A stretch of 41,008 nucleotides of DNA from Nitrospiraceae bacterium (lineage in GTDB: Bacteria; Nitrospirota; Nitrospiria; Nitrospirales; Nitrospiraceae): NCBI GenBank assembly GCA_919902665.1, contig CAKKRK010000145.1, forward strand, positions 1 through 41,008, written 5' to 3'. Each line of letters starts with the position of its first letter. Within the stretch, counting starts at the first letter, position 1. A model generated the notes under the pieces. It did no database searches, was not told the DNA's origin, and saw only the letters and a program-made list of their open reading frames with translations. A program made the position numbers and the translations under genes. Shown here in pieces: positions 1-9,365 of this stretch.

Positions 1-2
1 TG

Positions 3-995
3 GCCTCGATGGCCTCGCCGGGACGCGATATCAAGCTGGCAGAAGAACGGATCGAAGGCTACCGCAATTTCGCCAATAAGATTTGGAATGCCGCACGATT
101 CGGGTTGATGTATCTCGATGGACCACGCACCACTCTTCCGCCGGCACAACGGACGTTGCCTGACCGGTGGATCCTGAGCCGTCTCGCCCACACGATCTAC
201 ATCGTCACAGCGGAGTTGGAGTCCTACCGCTTCGATCGTGCAGCGACAGCCCTCTATCAGTTCATCTGGCATGAGTACTGCGACTGGTATCTGGAGTTGA
301 TTAAACCGGTCCTGCAAACGCCAGAACACCCGGATGGAGCCAGCACAAGGCACACGCTTGTGGAGACACTGGAAACGACCATGCGGCTGCTGCATCCCTT
401 CATGCCGTTTATCACAGAAGAAATTTGGCAGACCATTCCCCATCAGGGAGACAGCATCGTTGTGCAGAACTATCCGGACTCGGACCAGGCATGGGCCGCG
501 CCTGATGCGGAACAACTGTTCGCATTATTGGAACAGACGGTGGGACTTGTCCGAACCAGCCGAGTCCTGTTGAATTACTCGCCGGGGCAGCAGATTCCGT
601 TTCATGTCGGGCACGACGACCTGGACAGACAGAGCCAGCTCCATCAGTTACAACGACACCTGGCCCACCTCAGTCGCGGCACTGCCGATGTGAGCCCGCC
701 GCAAGATTGGCCGGCGGCGAGATTGTTGCGGCTGGTCACGGAAGGTCTTTCTGTGGGTATCGCTGTCGCCGATGACGTCGACCTGAAGAAAGCGATTGAG
801 CGTCTGGCAAAGCAAATCACGGAGACCGACAAGGAATTGCAACGGGTCGATGGGAAGCTGAAGAACGCCGAGTTTGTGTCGAAAGCTCCACCGGACGTGA
901 TTGCCGAGCACCAGGAGCGGGTGCGGACCCTGTCCCGCGACCGTGCCTTGCTGGACAACAGCGAACAGCAGCTCCGCACGATGCTGGGATCCTGA
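3..995 (+). CDS. valS: Valine-tRNA ligase, C-terminal part (5' end outside window)
   Basis: Class I aminoacyl-tRNA synthetase that charges tRNA-Val. Only the last ~330 codons are present; the frame is open to the left edge, so the Rossmann catalytic core, editing domain and KMSKS loop lie outside. The visible part starts in the conserved segment just after KMSKS (ASPGRDIKLAEERIEGYRNF). It continues through the helical anticodon-binding domain (roughly residues 50-150, with WHEYCDWYLELIKP and PFMPFITEEIWQ). It ends in the charged C-terminal coiled-coil arm (about 260-328) typical of bacterial ValRS. An ATG at position 9 is internal and not the real start. nadC begins 3 bases after the stop, suggesting cotranscription. 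The identity is very secure. Confidence 0.97.
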   Translation, partial: ASMASPGRDIKLAEERIEGYRNFANKIWNAARFGLMYLDGPRTTLPPAQRTLPDRWILSRLAHTIYIVTAELESYRFDRAATALYQFIWHEYCDWYLELIKPVLQTPEHPDGASTRHTLVETLETTMRLLHPFMPFITEEIWQTIPHQGDSIVVQNYPDSDQAWAAPDAEQLFALLEQTVGLVRTSRVLLNYSPGQQIPFHVGHDDLDRQSQLHQLQRHLAHLSRGTADVSPPQDWPAARLLRLVTEGLSVGIAVADDVDLKKAIERLAKQITETDKELQRVDGKLKNAEFVSKAPPDVIAEHQERVRTLSRDRALLDNSEQQLRTMLGS

Positions 996-998
996 GAT

Positions 999-1880
999 AT
1001 GGCCACCCTCCCCGCTGCAGAGATCCGCCGCGCCGTGCGTCAAGGGCTCGAAGAAGATCTGGCTCAGGGAGATGCCACGACCGCATCGATCTTTCCATCT
1101 CCGGTGCCGGCTCGTGCCGAGATCATTGCGCAACAGCTGTTGGTTGTGGCAGGCATGGCCGCAGCGGTTCAAACCTTTCTCATGGTCGATCCTTCCCTGC
1201 GGTTGTCGGTTTCCAAACGAGATGGCGACCGAGCTAAGAATGGAGAGTCGCTTCTTCAGATCGAGGGTGATGGGCGGTCCATCCTGCAGGCCGAGCGGGT
1301 TGCCTTGAACTTTCTTCAACATCTGTCCGGGATTGCCACCCTGACGCAACGGTTCTGCCACGCTGTGCGCGGCTACCCCGCGAGTATTCTGGATACCAGA
1401 AAAACGCTTCCCGGCTGGCGTGCGCTTCAGAAGTGGGCCGTATCGCTTGGCGGAGGGATCAACCACCGACACTCACTGAGTGACGGGATTCTGATCAAAG
1501 ACAACCATCTGGCCCTTCTTCAACGCACTCGACGACCGGTTGAACGGGCCTGTCGATTGGCACATGCCCGTCGCTCGGGCGCGCTCCCGATTATTGTCGA
1601 GGTAGAATCCCTCTCTGAGGTCCGGCAAGCGCTCGCAGGAAAGCCTGATATTATTCTGCTGGATAACATGGCTCCGGACCTGGTCCGACGTGCCGTAGCA
1701 TTGATCAAGAAGCAGGCCCTGGTGGAAGTGTCGGGCGGCATCACCCTGAAGAGCGTCCGAGCCATGGCTGCAGCCGGCGCCGATCGCATCTCCATCGGAG
1801 CGCTCACTCATTCTGCCCCGGCAGCAACAGTCAGCCTTGTCATGACGCTGACTCGGCCTTCACGACGTCGGCGTTCGTAG
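999..1880 (+). CDS. nadC: Nicotinate-nucleotide pyrophosphorylase (carboxylating)
   Basis: Quinolinate phosphoribosyltransferase: it converts quinolinate and PRPP to nicotinate mononucleotide, CO2 and PPi in de novo NAD synthesis in the cytosol. The 293-residue length is normal. Visible family signatures are EDLAQGDATT (19-28), DTRKTLPG (132-139), GGGINHR (151-157), the EVE acidic motif (201-203), LLDNM (220-224) and SGGI followed by ISIGALTHS (245-272). The C-terminus has a short basic tail (RPSRRRRS). It starts 3 bases after valS and is followed immediately by birA, so it sits in a cofactor-supply cluster. No other nad genes are visible here. Confidence 0.96.
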   Translation: MATLPAAEIRRAVRQGLEEDLAQGDATTASIFPSPVPARAEIIAQQLLVVAGMAAAVQTFLMVDPSLRLSVSKRDGDRAKNGESLLQIEGDGRSILQAERVALNFLQHLSGIATLTQRFCHAVRGYPASILDTRKTLPGWRALQKWAVSLGGGINHRHSLSDGILIKDNHLALLQRTRRPVERACRLAHARRSGALPIIVEVESLSEVRQALAGKPDIILLDNMAPDLVRRAVALIKKQALVEVSGGITLKSVRAMAAAGADRISIGALTHSAPAATVSLVMTLTRPSRRRRS

Positions 1881-1883
1881 TTG

Positions 1884-2723
1884 ATGTCGTCCTCCGCCCC
1901 ACTCAGCCTCGATCGTATTCGCAGCACCCTGGCGACCGAGTCACTTGGGCAGATCTTGTATCTGCACCACGATCTCCCCTCGACCAACATGGAGGCGGCT
2001 GTTCTGGCGCGAGCGGGTGCACCGCACGGCACCGTCGTGATTGCTGAAAGCCAGTCAAGCGGCTACGGTCGACATGGGCGCGCCTGGTTTTCTCCGCCGG
2101 GGTTGAACATCTATTGCTCCATCATTGTACGTGGGATGGGTGACAACCTATCGCTTTCACAATGGTTATCCTGGGTGCCGCTTGTTAGCGCACTTGCCGC
2201 CACCGAGGCGATTCAACAGACGGCGGCTGTGTCCCTTTCGCTGAAGTGGCCGAACGACCTGCTTCTCCATGAACGCAAAGTCGGCGGGATTCTCTGCGAG
2301 AGCAGCGTTGCCACTATCAATGATCCGGTCGTGGTGATCGGAATCGGGCTGAATGTGAATGTCCCCCCGCTATCTTTTCCCGAAGAATTGCAGCCAATTG
2401 CGGCCTCATTAGTGGAAGCCTCGCGACAACCGATCGACCGCAATCGGCTCATTGCGCAACTGCTCCTGGAGCTTGAACAGTGTCTTGGCGAGCTTCGATC
2501 TTCTGGATCTGTCCGCCTGAGACAGGCCTATACGGCTCGCTGTGCCACGTTGGGGCGCCACGTTCGTGTCCTGTTCACGAATGATCATCCGATCGTCGGC
2601 ATCGCAGAGGCGCTTTCTGCCGACGGCGCGCTACAAGTGAGAACTGTGCCGCCGCACCCTCGTTCACAACCGATGCCGCTTGTCGATGTCCGTGCAGCCG
2701 ATGTCATCCATCTGAGAGAGTAG
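1884..2723 (+). CDS. birA: Biotin-[acetyl-CoA-carboxylase] ligase, monofunctional
   Basis: Activates biotin with ATP and attaches it to the lysine of biotin carboxyl carrier protein. The 279-residue protein begins directly with the catalytic domain and has no N-terminal helix-turn-helix, so it should not repress bio genes as E. coli BirA does. Signatures are STNMEA (33-38), a diverged biotinyl-AMP loop GYGRHGR (60-66), KWPNDL (121-126), KVGGILCE (132-139) and GIGLNVN (153-159), then a small C-terminal SH3-like domain. The ATG at 1884 is preceded in frame by a TTG at 1881 directly after the nadC stop; I chose the ATG. The Shine-Dalgarno is weak, so translation may be coupled to nadC. Confidence 0.94.
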   Translation: MSSSAPLSLDRIRSTLATESLGQILYLHHDLPSTNMEAAVLARAGAPHGTVVIAESQSSGYGRHGRAWFSPPGLNIYCSIIVRGMGDNLSLSQWLSWVPLVSALAATEAIQQTAAVSLSLKWPNDLLLHERKVGGILCESSVATINDPVVVIGIGLNVNVPPLSFPEELQPIAASLVEASRQPIDRNRLIAQLLLELEQCLGELRSSGSVRLRQAYTARCATLGRHVRVLFTNDHPIVGIAEALSADGALQVRTVPPHPRSQPMPLVDVRAADVIHLRE

Positions 2724-2747
2724 CGAAAATGCAGTAGGCCGGGTAGA

Positions 2748-3545
2748 ATGAATGCGATGCTCTTAGCGGTCGACATCGGGAACACCAACGTGGTCGCAGG
2801 GATCTTCGACGGATCGACTCTGCTGACCCATTGGCGGTTGGCGACCGATCCCAAGACCACAGCCGATGAATATGGCGTCCTGTGCCTCAGCCTCATGGCC
2901 CGAGACGGGCGCCTCCCAGCGCACATCACCGGCGCGATCATCTCCAGTGTCGTTCCCGCCCTCACGGAGACGTTTGAGTCGATGGTTGAAACGTCCTTTG
3001 GCTCTACCCCGATCACCGTTTCTCACGACATGGATACGGGTCTCATGCTGAAATACTCGAATCCGAAAGAGATCGGAAGCGACCGTATTGTGAATGCGGC
3101 GGCGGCCTATGAGAAGTTTCACCGTGATCTCATCATCGTCGATTTCGGCACCGCGACGACGTTTTGTGCCGTCAACCGAGATGGAGAGTATCTCGGAGGG
3201 GTGATCGCACCGGGTCTGACCATTTCCGCGGAGGCGCTGTTTACCAGAGCGGCGAAGTTGAGCAAAGTTGAGCTCGCCCGGCCTAAGACCGTCATTGGAA
3301 CCGATACCGCCAGCAGTATTCAGTCGGGGCTCATCTTCGGCTATGCCGGTCTCGTGGACACGCTTGTTCAGCGGATGGAAAGGGAAATGGGGCGCACGTC
3401 ATATGTGATTGCCACAGGTGGATTGGCCTCAGTGATCGCGCCGGAGGCGCGATCGATTCAACATCTGGAACCGTTTTTGACCCTTCATGGGCTGGAACTC
3501 CTCTATCGCCGTGCCCGCGGTGCGAGTCTGACGCAGTGGGTCTAG
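2748..3545 (+). CDS. coaX: Type III pantothenate kinase
   Basis: Phosphorylates pantothenate, the first step of CoA synthesis, using the CoaX fold (ASKHA superfamily), which is insensitive to CoA feedback and often needs a monovalent cation. Length is 265 residues. The phosphate-binding motif DIGNTN (9-14), GSDR (110-113), DFGTATT (132-138) and GGVIAPG (150-156) are all intact. The order birA-coaX is common in bacteria. The start at 2748 has a second possible ATG three codons later, just before the conserved LLAVDIGNT; both lack a strong ribosome-binding site. The gene closes the cofactor cluster; an 89-base gap precedes grpE. Confidence 0.95.
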   Translation: MNAMLLAVDIGNTNVVAGIFDGSTLLTHWRLATDPKTTADEYGVLCLSLMARDGRLPAHITGAIISSVVPALTETFESMVETSFGSTPITVSHDMDTGLMLKYSNPKEIGSDRIVNAAAAYEKFHRDLIIVDFGTATTFCAVNRDGEYLGGVIAPGLTISAEALFTRAAKLSKVELARPKTVIGTDTASSIQSGLIFGYAGLVDTLVQRMEREMGRTSYVIATGGLASVIAPEARSIQHLEPFLTLHGLELLYRRARGASLTQWV

Positions 3546-3634
3546 TCTTCTTCGTGCCCACGTCATTTTATTTTCCCCTTACCCGTTGACTTCTCTCCTC
3601 CTATGGATATCTCCACGCTTGTAGAGGTATCAGG

Positions 3635-4219
3635 ATGAGTCACGATCAAGAACAGAAAAAACCAAACGCCAATACAATCGAGAACTTAGAGGAAGCTTCT
3701 CCGGTTATGGACGCAACAGGCTCCTCAGTTCAGGATGAACTGGCCAGTAAGACTGAAGAGTGTACAGCGCTCAATGACAAGTACCTCCGGCTGGCTGCGG
3801 AATTTGAAAACTACAAACGGTTGATACAGCGCGACCAGCGTGAGCAGATTCGATTCGGGAATGAACAGATTCTCAAAGAGCTGCTGCCGGTTGTCGATAA
3901 CATGGAGCGGGCGATCAAAGCAGCTCGAACAAGCGGTGGCGATTCATCGCTCGTGCAGGGTGTGGAACTGACGCTCAAGCAACTCTCCGGGACCCTGACT
4001 AAGTTCGGTGTGCAAGCGATTGAAACAGCAGGCCAGGAGTTCGACCCAAGCGCTCATCAGGCCGTTTCGTACGGGCCATCGAACGACGTGCCGGCCAACA
4101 GTGTATTGGACGAATTTCAAAAAGGGTATCGATTGCACGATAGAATTCTACGGGCGGCCATGGTCAGTGTGTCGTCAGGTCCAGCCAATCCAAGCGAACA
4201 TGACTCAACGACGCATTGA
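3635..4219 (+). CDS. grpE: Nucleotide exchange factor GrpE
   Basis: Co-chaperone that releases ADP from DnaK. The 194 residues show the usual layout: an acidic, low-complexity N-terminus (1-35), a long coiled coil containing YLRLAAEFENYKR, a four-helix region with ELLPVVDNMERAI, and the C-terminal beta-wing with VLDEFQKGYRLHDRILRAA. GAGG lies a few bases before the ATG. The 89-base region upstream contains neither a CIRCE inverted repeat nor a clear sigma-32 site, and hrcA is not adjacent, so the heat-shock control is not readable here. dnaK follows after 41 bases and dnaJ after that, forming the classical chaperone cluster. Confidence 0.96.
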   Translation: MSHDQEQKKPNANTIENLEEASPVMDATGSSVQDELASKTEECTALNDKYLRLAAEFENYKRLIQRDQREQIRFGNEQILKELLPVVDNMERAIKAARTSGGDSSLVQGVELTLKQLSGTLTKFGVQAIETAGQEFDPSAHQAVSYGPSNDVPANSVLDEFQKGYRLHDRILRAAMVSVSSGPANPSEHDSTTH

Positions 4220-4260
4220 CCTGATTCAGTCGTCGTGGTCGAGAAGGAAGGAGTTCAGCA

Positions 4261-6180
4261 ATGGGTAAAGTCATCGGTATCGATCTCGGGACCACCAACT
4301 CTTGTGTGGCGATTATGAGCGGCGGAGACCCCGTTGTGATCGCCAATGCCGAAGGGAGCCGGACCACTCCTTCTGTCGTCGCCATCACCGATAAAACTGA
4401 ACGGTTAGTTGGGCAAATTGCGAAACGGCAAGCGATCACCAACCCCGAGAACACCATTTACTCCGTGAAACGCCTGATGGGGCGCAAGTTCAAGAGTCGC
4501 GAAGTTCAAGAAGCCATGAAGCGGCTTCCGTACAAGGTGGTTGAGGCCGATAACGGTGATGCCCATGTAGAGTTGCGCGGTAAACGCTATAGCCCACCGG
4601 AAGTCTCCGCCATGATTCTGCAGAAAATGCGGCAGACTGCTGAAGACTATCTCGGTGAAAAGGTCACTGAGGCCGTGGTGACCGTCCCCGCATATTTTGA
4701 CGACAGCCAGCGCCAGGCGACCAAAGATGCCGGCCAGATTGCCGGGCTGAATGTCCTGCGTATCATCAATGAGCCGACAGCGGCCTCCCTTGCCTACGGT
4801 CTGGACAAGAAGAAAGACGAGCGAATCGCCGTGTACGACTTGGGCGGCGGCACCTTTGACGTTTCCGTTCTTGAAATCGGTGAAGGCGTCTTCGAGGTGA
4901 AATCCACCAATGGCGACACGTACCTCGGCGGTGATGACTTTGATCTCCGCGTGATGGATTGGCTGGTTGACGAGTTCAAGAAAGACCAGGGCATCGATTT
5001 GCGGAAAGACCGGATGGCGCTCCAACGCCTGAAGGAATCGGCGGAACGGGCCAAGATCGAACTCTCGTCGTCTCAAGAAACGGAGATCAATCTGCCGTTC
5101 ATCACCGCCGATGCCAGCGGCCCTAAGCATATGGTCACCAAGCTCACACGGGCCAAGCTGGAACAGTTGGTCGATGATCTCATTCAACGCACGATTGAAC
5201 CCTGCCGTAAGGCCTTGTCCGATGCGAGCGTCACGGCCAAGGATATTCAAGAAATCGTCTTGGTCGGCGGTATGACCCGCATGCCCAAAGTGATTCAGGT
5301 CGTGAAGGACTTCTTTGGAAAAGAACCGCACCGTGGGGTGAATCCAGACGAAGTCGTTGCCATCGGAGCCGGCGTTCAAGGCGGAGTTCTCAAGGGCGAA
5401 GTCAAAGACGTGCTGCTGCTCGATGTCACTCCATTATCGCTGGGCATTGAGACGCTGGGTGGCGTATTCACCAAGCTCATTGAGCGCAACACGACTGTTC
5501 CAACCAAAAAAAGCCAAGTGTTCTCGACGGCGGCTGATAGTCAAACAGCCGTCACTATCCGCGTGTTTCAAGGTGAACGGGACATGGCCAATGACAACAA
5601 ACTGCTTGGGCAGTTCGACTTGGTCGGTATTCCTCCAGCGCCACGCGGCATGCCGCAGATTGAAGTGACGTTCGATATCGATGCCAACGGCATCGTGCAC
5701 GTGTCGGCAAAGGATTTGGCCACACAGAAAGAGCAATCCATCAAGATCACGGCGTCCAGCGGTCTGAGTAAGGATGAAGTTGAGAAGTTTGTTCGGGATG
5801 CGCAGTCGCATACGGAAGACGATAAGAAACGCCGCAAGCTGGCGGAAGCCAAGAACCAGGCGGATAATCTCGTCTATCAAACCGAAAAAAATATCACGGA
5901 ATACGGTGACAAAGTCTCCGACGAGGAAAAAACGAAAATCCAGGATGCCGTCGCAGCCGTCAAAAAGGCACTCGAAGGCACCGATGCCGAGGCTATTGAA
6001 TCGGCGACACAATCACTCATGACGGCCTCGCACAAGTTAGCCGAAGAGATGTACAAGAAAGCCGCCGCATCTCCTGGCCCCCAACCAGACGCTTCGTCCT
6101 CAGGCAGCACCGGTGAGACCAAGACCGACGAGAAAGTCGTGGACGCAGAATTTGAAGAAGTAGACAAAGACAAGAAATAG
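4261..6180 (+). CDS. dnaK: Chaperone protein DnaK (Hsp70)
   Basis: ATP-dependent chaperone that folds and disaggregates cytosolic proteins with DnaJ and GrpE. The 639-residue length is standard. The nucleotide-binding domain carries [10 protein letters not shown] near the start, [33 protein letters not shown] and [10 protein letters not shown]. The interdomain linker is seen in [19 protein letters not shown]. The substrate-binding domain and helical lid follow, and the C-terminus ends in the charged EEVDKDKK type tail. A strong ribosome-binding site (AAGGAAGGAG, 4245-4254) precedes the ATG. Long antisense reading frames in this gene are codon-usage shadows. Confidence 0.98.
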   Translation: MGKVIGIDLGTTNSCVAIMSGGDPVVIANAEGSRTTPSVVAITDKTERLVGQIAKRQAITNPENTIYSVKRLMGRKFKSREVQEAMKRLPYKVVEADNGDAHVELRGKRYSPPEVSAMILQKMRQTAEDYLGEKVTEAVVTVPAYFDDSQRQATKDAGQIAGLNVLRIINEPTAASLAYGLDKKKDERIAVYDLGGGTFDVSVLEIGEGVFEVKSTNGDTYLGGDDFDLRVMDWLVDEFKKDQGIDLRKDRMALQRLKESAERAKIELSSSQETEINLPFITADASGPKHMVTKLTRAKLEQLVDDLIQRTIEPCRKALSDASVTAKDIQEIVLVGGMTRMPKVIQVVKDFFGKEPHRGVNPDEVVAIGAGVQGGVLKGEVKDVLLLDVTPLSLGIETLGGVFTKLIERNTTVPTKKSQVFSTAADSQTAVTIRVFQGERDMANDNKLLGQFDLVGIPPAPRGMPQIEVTFDIDANGIVHVSAKDLATQKEQSIKITASSGLSKDEVEKFVRDAQSHTEDDKKRRKLAEAKNQADNLVYQTEKNITEYGDKVSDEEKTKIQDAVAAVKKALEGTDAEAIESATQSLMTASHKLAEEMYKKAAASPGPQPDASSSGSTGETKTDEKVVDAEFEEVDKDKK

Positions 6181-6205
6181 CCTAGAATACCGCCTCAGAC
6201 AACCC

Positions 6206-6230
6206 GAGCTCCCGACACCGTCGGGAGCTC
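6206..6230 (+). terminator. Strong hairpin between dnaK and dnaJ
   Basis: A perfect 11-bp stem (GAGCTCCCGAC, 6206-6216, with its complement at 6220-6230) and a 3-base loop lies 26 bases after the dnaK stop and 24 bases before dnaJ. The tail is only moderately T-rich (TATTTCATATTTC), so complete termination is doubtful. A partial terminator or mRNA-processing/stability hairpin that lowers DnaJ relative to DnaK is a reasonable inference. Confidence 0.6.
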
Positions 6231-6254
6231 AGCTATTTCATATTTCAATTCGCA

Positions 6255-7388
6255 ATGGCAGCCGTGTCAAAACGCGATTACTACGAAACTCTCGGCGTCG
6301 ATAGAAGCGTATCCGACGACGATCTCAAAAAAGCCTATCGAAAGCTCGCGCGCCAGCACCATCCAGATCTCCATACCGGCGATCAACAGAAAAAAACAGC
6401 CGAAGAAAAATTCAAAGAAATCAACGAAGCCTACGAAACGCTGAGCGATCAAGAAAAGCGGAAACGCTACGACATGTTCGGCCATGCCGGGGCACAACAG
6501 GGTGGGCCTGGTTTTGATGGGTTTGATTTCAACCGTGGCGGATTCGGAGAGGTGTTCAACGATATCTTCGAGGATTTTTTTGGCCAAGCCCGAGGAGGCG
6601 GGGCACCTCGCGCCGAACGTGGCAACGATCTCCAATACAACCTCGAGGTTGAGTTCGAAGAGGCTGTGTATGGAAAAGAGGCCAAGCTCAAAATCCCACG
6701 TTGGGAAATCTGCATCGACTGCAAAGGAACGGGTGCCAAGTCAGCGGCGTCCATCAAGACATGCGCCAGCTGCAAAGGTGCTGGTCAAATTCGATTTCAG
6801 CAAGGGTTCTTCAGCGTCAGCCGTCCATGCGGTCAATGTGAAGGCGCCGGTCACTTTGTCACGGAACCCTGTTCGACCTGCCAGGGACGTCAACGGGTTT
6901 ACAAAGAACGCACTATCGCCGTCCATATTCCAGCCGGTATTGAGACCGGCATGCGACTTCGTCTTTCCAATGAAGGAGAGCATGGCCCCAATGGTGGCCA
7001 TCCCGGCGACCTCTACGTGGCAGTTACTGTCAGACCCCATAAAATTTTTCATCGTAAGGGACTCGATATCGCTTGTGATGTGCCGGTCAATCTCGTTACG
7101 GCCGCACTCGGCGGAAAAGTGGAAGTCCCGACTCTTACGGGGGCAACCGTCATCAAGGTGCCGCCTGGCACACAACATGACAAGGTGCTTCGGATTAAAG
7201 GGATAGGGGTTCCAAGCCTGAAGGGTGGATCGACAGGCGATCAGGTCTATACGATCAAAGTTCAAATCCCCACCAAATTAACGGCCCGACAGAAAGAACT
7301 CCTGATGGAGTACGCGAAAGAAAGTGGCATGACTATGGAAGCCAACGGCGACGGCTTCTTCGATAAGATGAAAACCTTCTTCGAGTAG
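6255..7388 (+). CDS. dnaJ: Chaperone protein DnaJ
   Basis: Hsp40 co-chaperone that stimulates the DnaK ATPase and delivers substrates. The 377 residues contain the J domain (about 7-73) with HPD at 36-38, a Gly/Phe region (80-115), and a zinc-finger region with four cysteine pairs (C153/C156, C170/C173, C192/C195, C206/C209). C-terminal substrate-binding domains follow, with VHIPAGIETGMRLRL. The fourth zinc motif reads CSTCQGRQ rather than CxxCxGxG, so its last Gly is lost while both cysteines remain. The start ATG has no clear Shine-Dalgarno; the upstream hairpin is close. This is a type I DnaJ, normal in length. Confidence 0.96.
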   Translation: MAAVSKRDYYETLGVDRSVSDDDLKKAYRKLARQHHPDLHTGDQQKKTAEEKFKEINEAYETLSDQEKRKRYDMFGHAGAQQGGPGFDGFDFNRGGFGEVFNDIFEDFFGQARGGGAPRAERGNDLQYNLEVEFEEAVYGKEAKLKIPRWEICIDCKGTGAKSAASIKTCASCKGAGQIRFQQGFFSVSRPCGQCEGAGHFVTEPCSTCQGRQRVYKERTIAVHIPAGIETGMRLRLSNEGEHGPNGGHPGDLYVAVTVRPHKIFHRKGLDIACDVPVNLVTAALGGKVEVPTLTGATVIKVPPGTQHDKVLRIKGIGVPSLKGGSTGDQVYTIKVQIPTKLTARQKELLMEYAKESGMTMEANGDGFFDKMKTFFE

Positions 7389-7427
7389 TCTCCCCTACCC
7401 ATCCGGGTTAATCCCCTTGAGTCCCTC

Positions 7428-8168
7428 ATGCCTGTGTTGTTTGTTTCCCCTGAGTGCATCGATCAGCAGACCATCGTGGTCACCGGCGATGTGCTCGTGC
7501 ATCTCCGAGACAGTTTGCGCATCACAGTCGGCGAGACTCTATGGCTCAACAGCGGACAGGGCGCCAAGTTACGCGTTGAAATCACGGATGTGTCCAAACG
7601 AGCGGTCACTGCACATATTCTCGAAACGATCCAGGAACCACCTCGCCAGACACCTCGCCTAATCCTCGGCCAATCGCTGCTTAAGGGGGAGAAGATGGAC
7701 TGGGTGATTCAGAAGGCGACTGAACTCGGCGTCAGCGAGATTGTGCCGATTGGAAGTCAGCACAGTGTGGTACAACTGAAAGCCGATCGCGTGGATCACC
7801 AGCTCGCCCGTTGGCAACGAATCGCCTTAGAAGCCGCCCAGCAATCCGAACAGTGGCGTATCCCCACCGTCGCGAAGCCACAATCTCTCTCAGTCCTTCT
7901 GACCAGCGTGGCGACCGGCATGCTCACACTCATGCTTGTTGAGCGGCGGGACGGGAAGAGTTTGCAAACGGTCAATCTACCGCAAGATGCGACCGGCTCC
8001 ATACTGATCTTGATCGGACCGGAGGGTGGCTGGAGCCAAGAGGAAGCGCAGATTGCCGAGCAGGCAGGAATCCAGCCCATTACCCTTGGTGAGCACATCC
8101 TGCGAGCAGAAACAGCCGCCATCGCAACCATCAGTATCCTCCAATCACGCCTTGGCACACTGAGCTGA
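7428..8168 (+). CDS. rsmE: 16S rRNA (uracil(1498)-N(3))-methyltransferase
   Basis: SPOUT-fold enzyme that methylates U1498 of 16S rRNA with S-adenosylmethionine. The 246 residues show an N-terminal PUA-like RNA-binding part (1-70) and the knotted catalytic domain. Motifs are KGEKMDWVIQKATELGV (86-102), the EAAQQSEQ region (135-142), LIGPEGGWS (195-203) and LGEHILRAETA (220-230), the SAM-binding knot. It lies 39 bases after dnaJ; the dnaJ-(prmA)-rsmE order is common in bacteria, and prmA is absent here. It is the last gene of the left plus-strand block before a 358-base gap. Confidence 0.95.
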   Translation: MPVLFVSPECIDQQTIVVTGDVLVHLRDSLRITVGETLWLNSGQGAKLRVEITDVSKRAVTAHILETIQEPPRQTPRLILGQSLLKGEKMDWVIQKATELGVSEIVPIGSQHSVVQLKADRVDHQLARWQRIALEAAQQSEQWRIPTVAKPQSLSVLLTSVATGMLTLMLVERRDGKSLQTVNLPQDATGSILILIGPEGGWSQEEAQIAEQAGIQPITLGEHILRAETAAIATISILQSRLGTLS

Positions 8169-8526
8169 ACGAGATTGGCAGCATTGACCAGCGGAACAAT
8201 GTGGCTCTGTGATTGCGCATCGTTCTCGTCATCGCCTTGCTCCTCTCGTATGCCATCTCTCAGTGGAGTGGGTGCAGCTAGGCTCCCACTGATCATACTG
8301 TCCAAAATTCCGAGGTCTGCGATCGTGGTACAGCGGGTTCTGTGCCCTTCATGGAGTATCGGGCTGTTGATTTAGGAGCGATTAGTCAGTGATGATGAGT
8401 CGAACAGACGCTTGTACGCGATAGGCTGACGGACAGCTGTAAGGCTTGTGCCATCGACGGGAGCGAGCGTGGGGATGCTGCATTCGATCCGGGGTCTGGC
8501 TGGGTGCTAGAGAGGTGGACATTCGC
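8169..8526. other. Intergenic region upstream of terC
   Basis: 358 bases without a convincing gene. I looked for a yybP-ykoY-type manganese riboswitch, which often precedes TerC-family genes, but could not recognise its conserved core. Reading frames here lack coding character. The last bases carry a good ribosome-binding site (GAGAGGTGG, about 8510-8518) for the terC start. Confidence 0.5.
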
Positions 8527-9300
8527 ATGTTCGATTGGCTGACTCAATCAGAGATGTGGATCGCGCTGGGCACATTGACGGCCCTGGAAATCGTGCTCGG
8601 GATCGACAATATCATCTTTATCTCCGTCCTCGTGAGCCGGCTACCTCAGCAGCAGCGAAACCTAGCACGCCGTCTTGGGCTAGGCCTGGCGATGATCGCA
8701 CGACTGGGATTGTTATTCTCGATTTCGCTTGTGATGGAGCTGACGGCTCCCCTATTTACGGTGCTGAGTCAAGCGATCTCAGGGCGAGATCTGATTCTCA
8801 TCATCGGTGGACTGTTTCTCCTCGCCAAAGCCACCCACGAAATTCATGAAAGTTTAGAGGGTGCGGATGACCAAGCAGCTATATCGGTTCCGGCCAGTTT
8901 TGGGATGATGTTGTTGCAGATCACTGTGCTAGATCTCGTCTTCTCGTTAGATTCTGTCATCACGGCCGTTGGTCTCGTTGATGACGTCTCCGTCATGGCG
9001 ACGGCGATAATCGTAGCCGTGCTCGTCATGTTGTTCGCCGCCCGTTCGATCGGCGATTTTGTCGATGCCCACCCAACGATCAAGATTCTTGCGCTATCCT
9101 TCCTGATCCTTGTCGGAGTGACTCTGATGGTTGAGGGATTTGATGTTCATGTACCGAAGGGATATATCTACTTTGCGATGGCTTTCTCAGTTGCCGTGGA
9201 GATGATCAACCTGCGGATCCGCGCACGCACCGCCCCACCCCGTAAACTGCACAACCGTTACGCGAGCGGCGAGACAGAAGGTCCAGCCCAAGACCATTGA
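8527..9300 (+). CDS. TerC-family integral membrane protein
   Basis: Polytopic inner-membrane protein of the TerC/YgdQ/YoaE family; members are linked to metal-ion (for example manganese) export or membrane-protein metallation. The 257 residues contain about seven hydrophobic segments and the two signature acidic membrane motifs, LEIVLGIDNIIFI near residues 16-28 and DLVFSLDSVI near the middle. The reading frame is open further upstream (to 8446), but the chosen ATG gives the family N-terminus MFDWLTQSEMW and has GAGAGGTGG at suitable distance. There is no CBS or CorC domain. It converges with the MFS gene. The substrate cannot be told from sequence. Confidence 0.9.
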   Translation: MFDWLTQSEMWIALGTLTALEIVLGIDNIIFISVLVSRLPQQQRNLARRLGLGLAMIARLGLLFSISLVMELTAPLFTVLSQAISGRDLILIIGGLFLLAKATHEIHESLEGADDQAAISVPASFGMMLLQITVLDLVFSLDSVITAVGLVDDVSVMATAIIVAVLVMLFAARSIGDFVDAHPTIKILALSFLILVGVTLMVEGFDVHVPKGYIYFAMAFSVAVEMINLRIRARTAPPRKLHNRYASGETEGPAQDH

Positions 9301-9365
9301 CATCGACCTCACGGCAGCCATTCAAGCCGATCATCTTGCTCCTTGGAGATGGCGCAAACAGCTGG

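Noticed and set aside
3546-3634. CIRCE or sigma-32 heat-shock control before grpE
   Set aside because: No TTAGCACTC/GAGTGCTAA repeat and no clear CTTGAA/CCCCAT pair are present.
4405-5379. 324-codon open frame antisense to dnaK
   Set aside because: It is a mirror of dnaK codon usage in a GC-rich genome; the product has no family features and dnaK is certain on the other strand.
8169-8526. yybP-ykoY riboswitch upstream of terC
   Set aside because: Expected from family context, but I could not find the conserved core pairs or loops.
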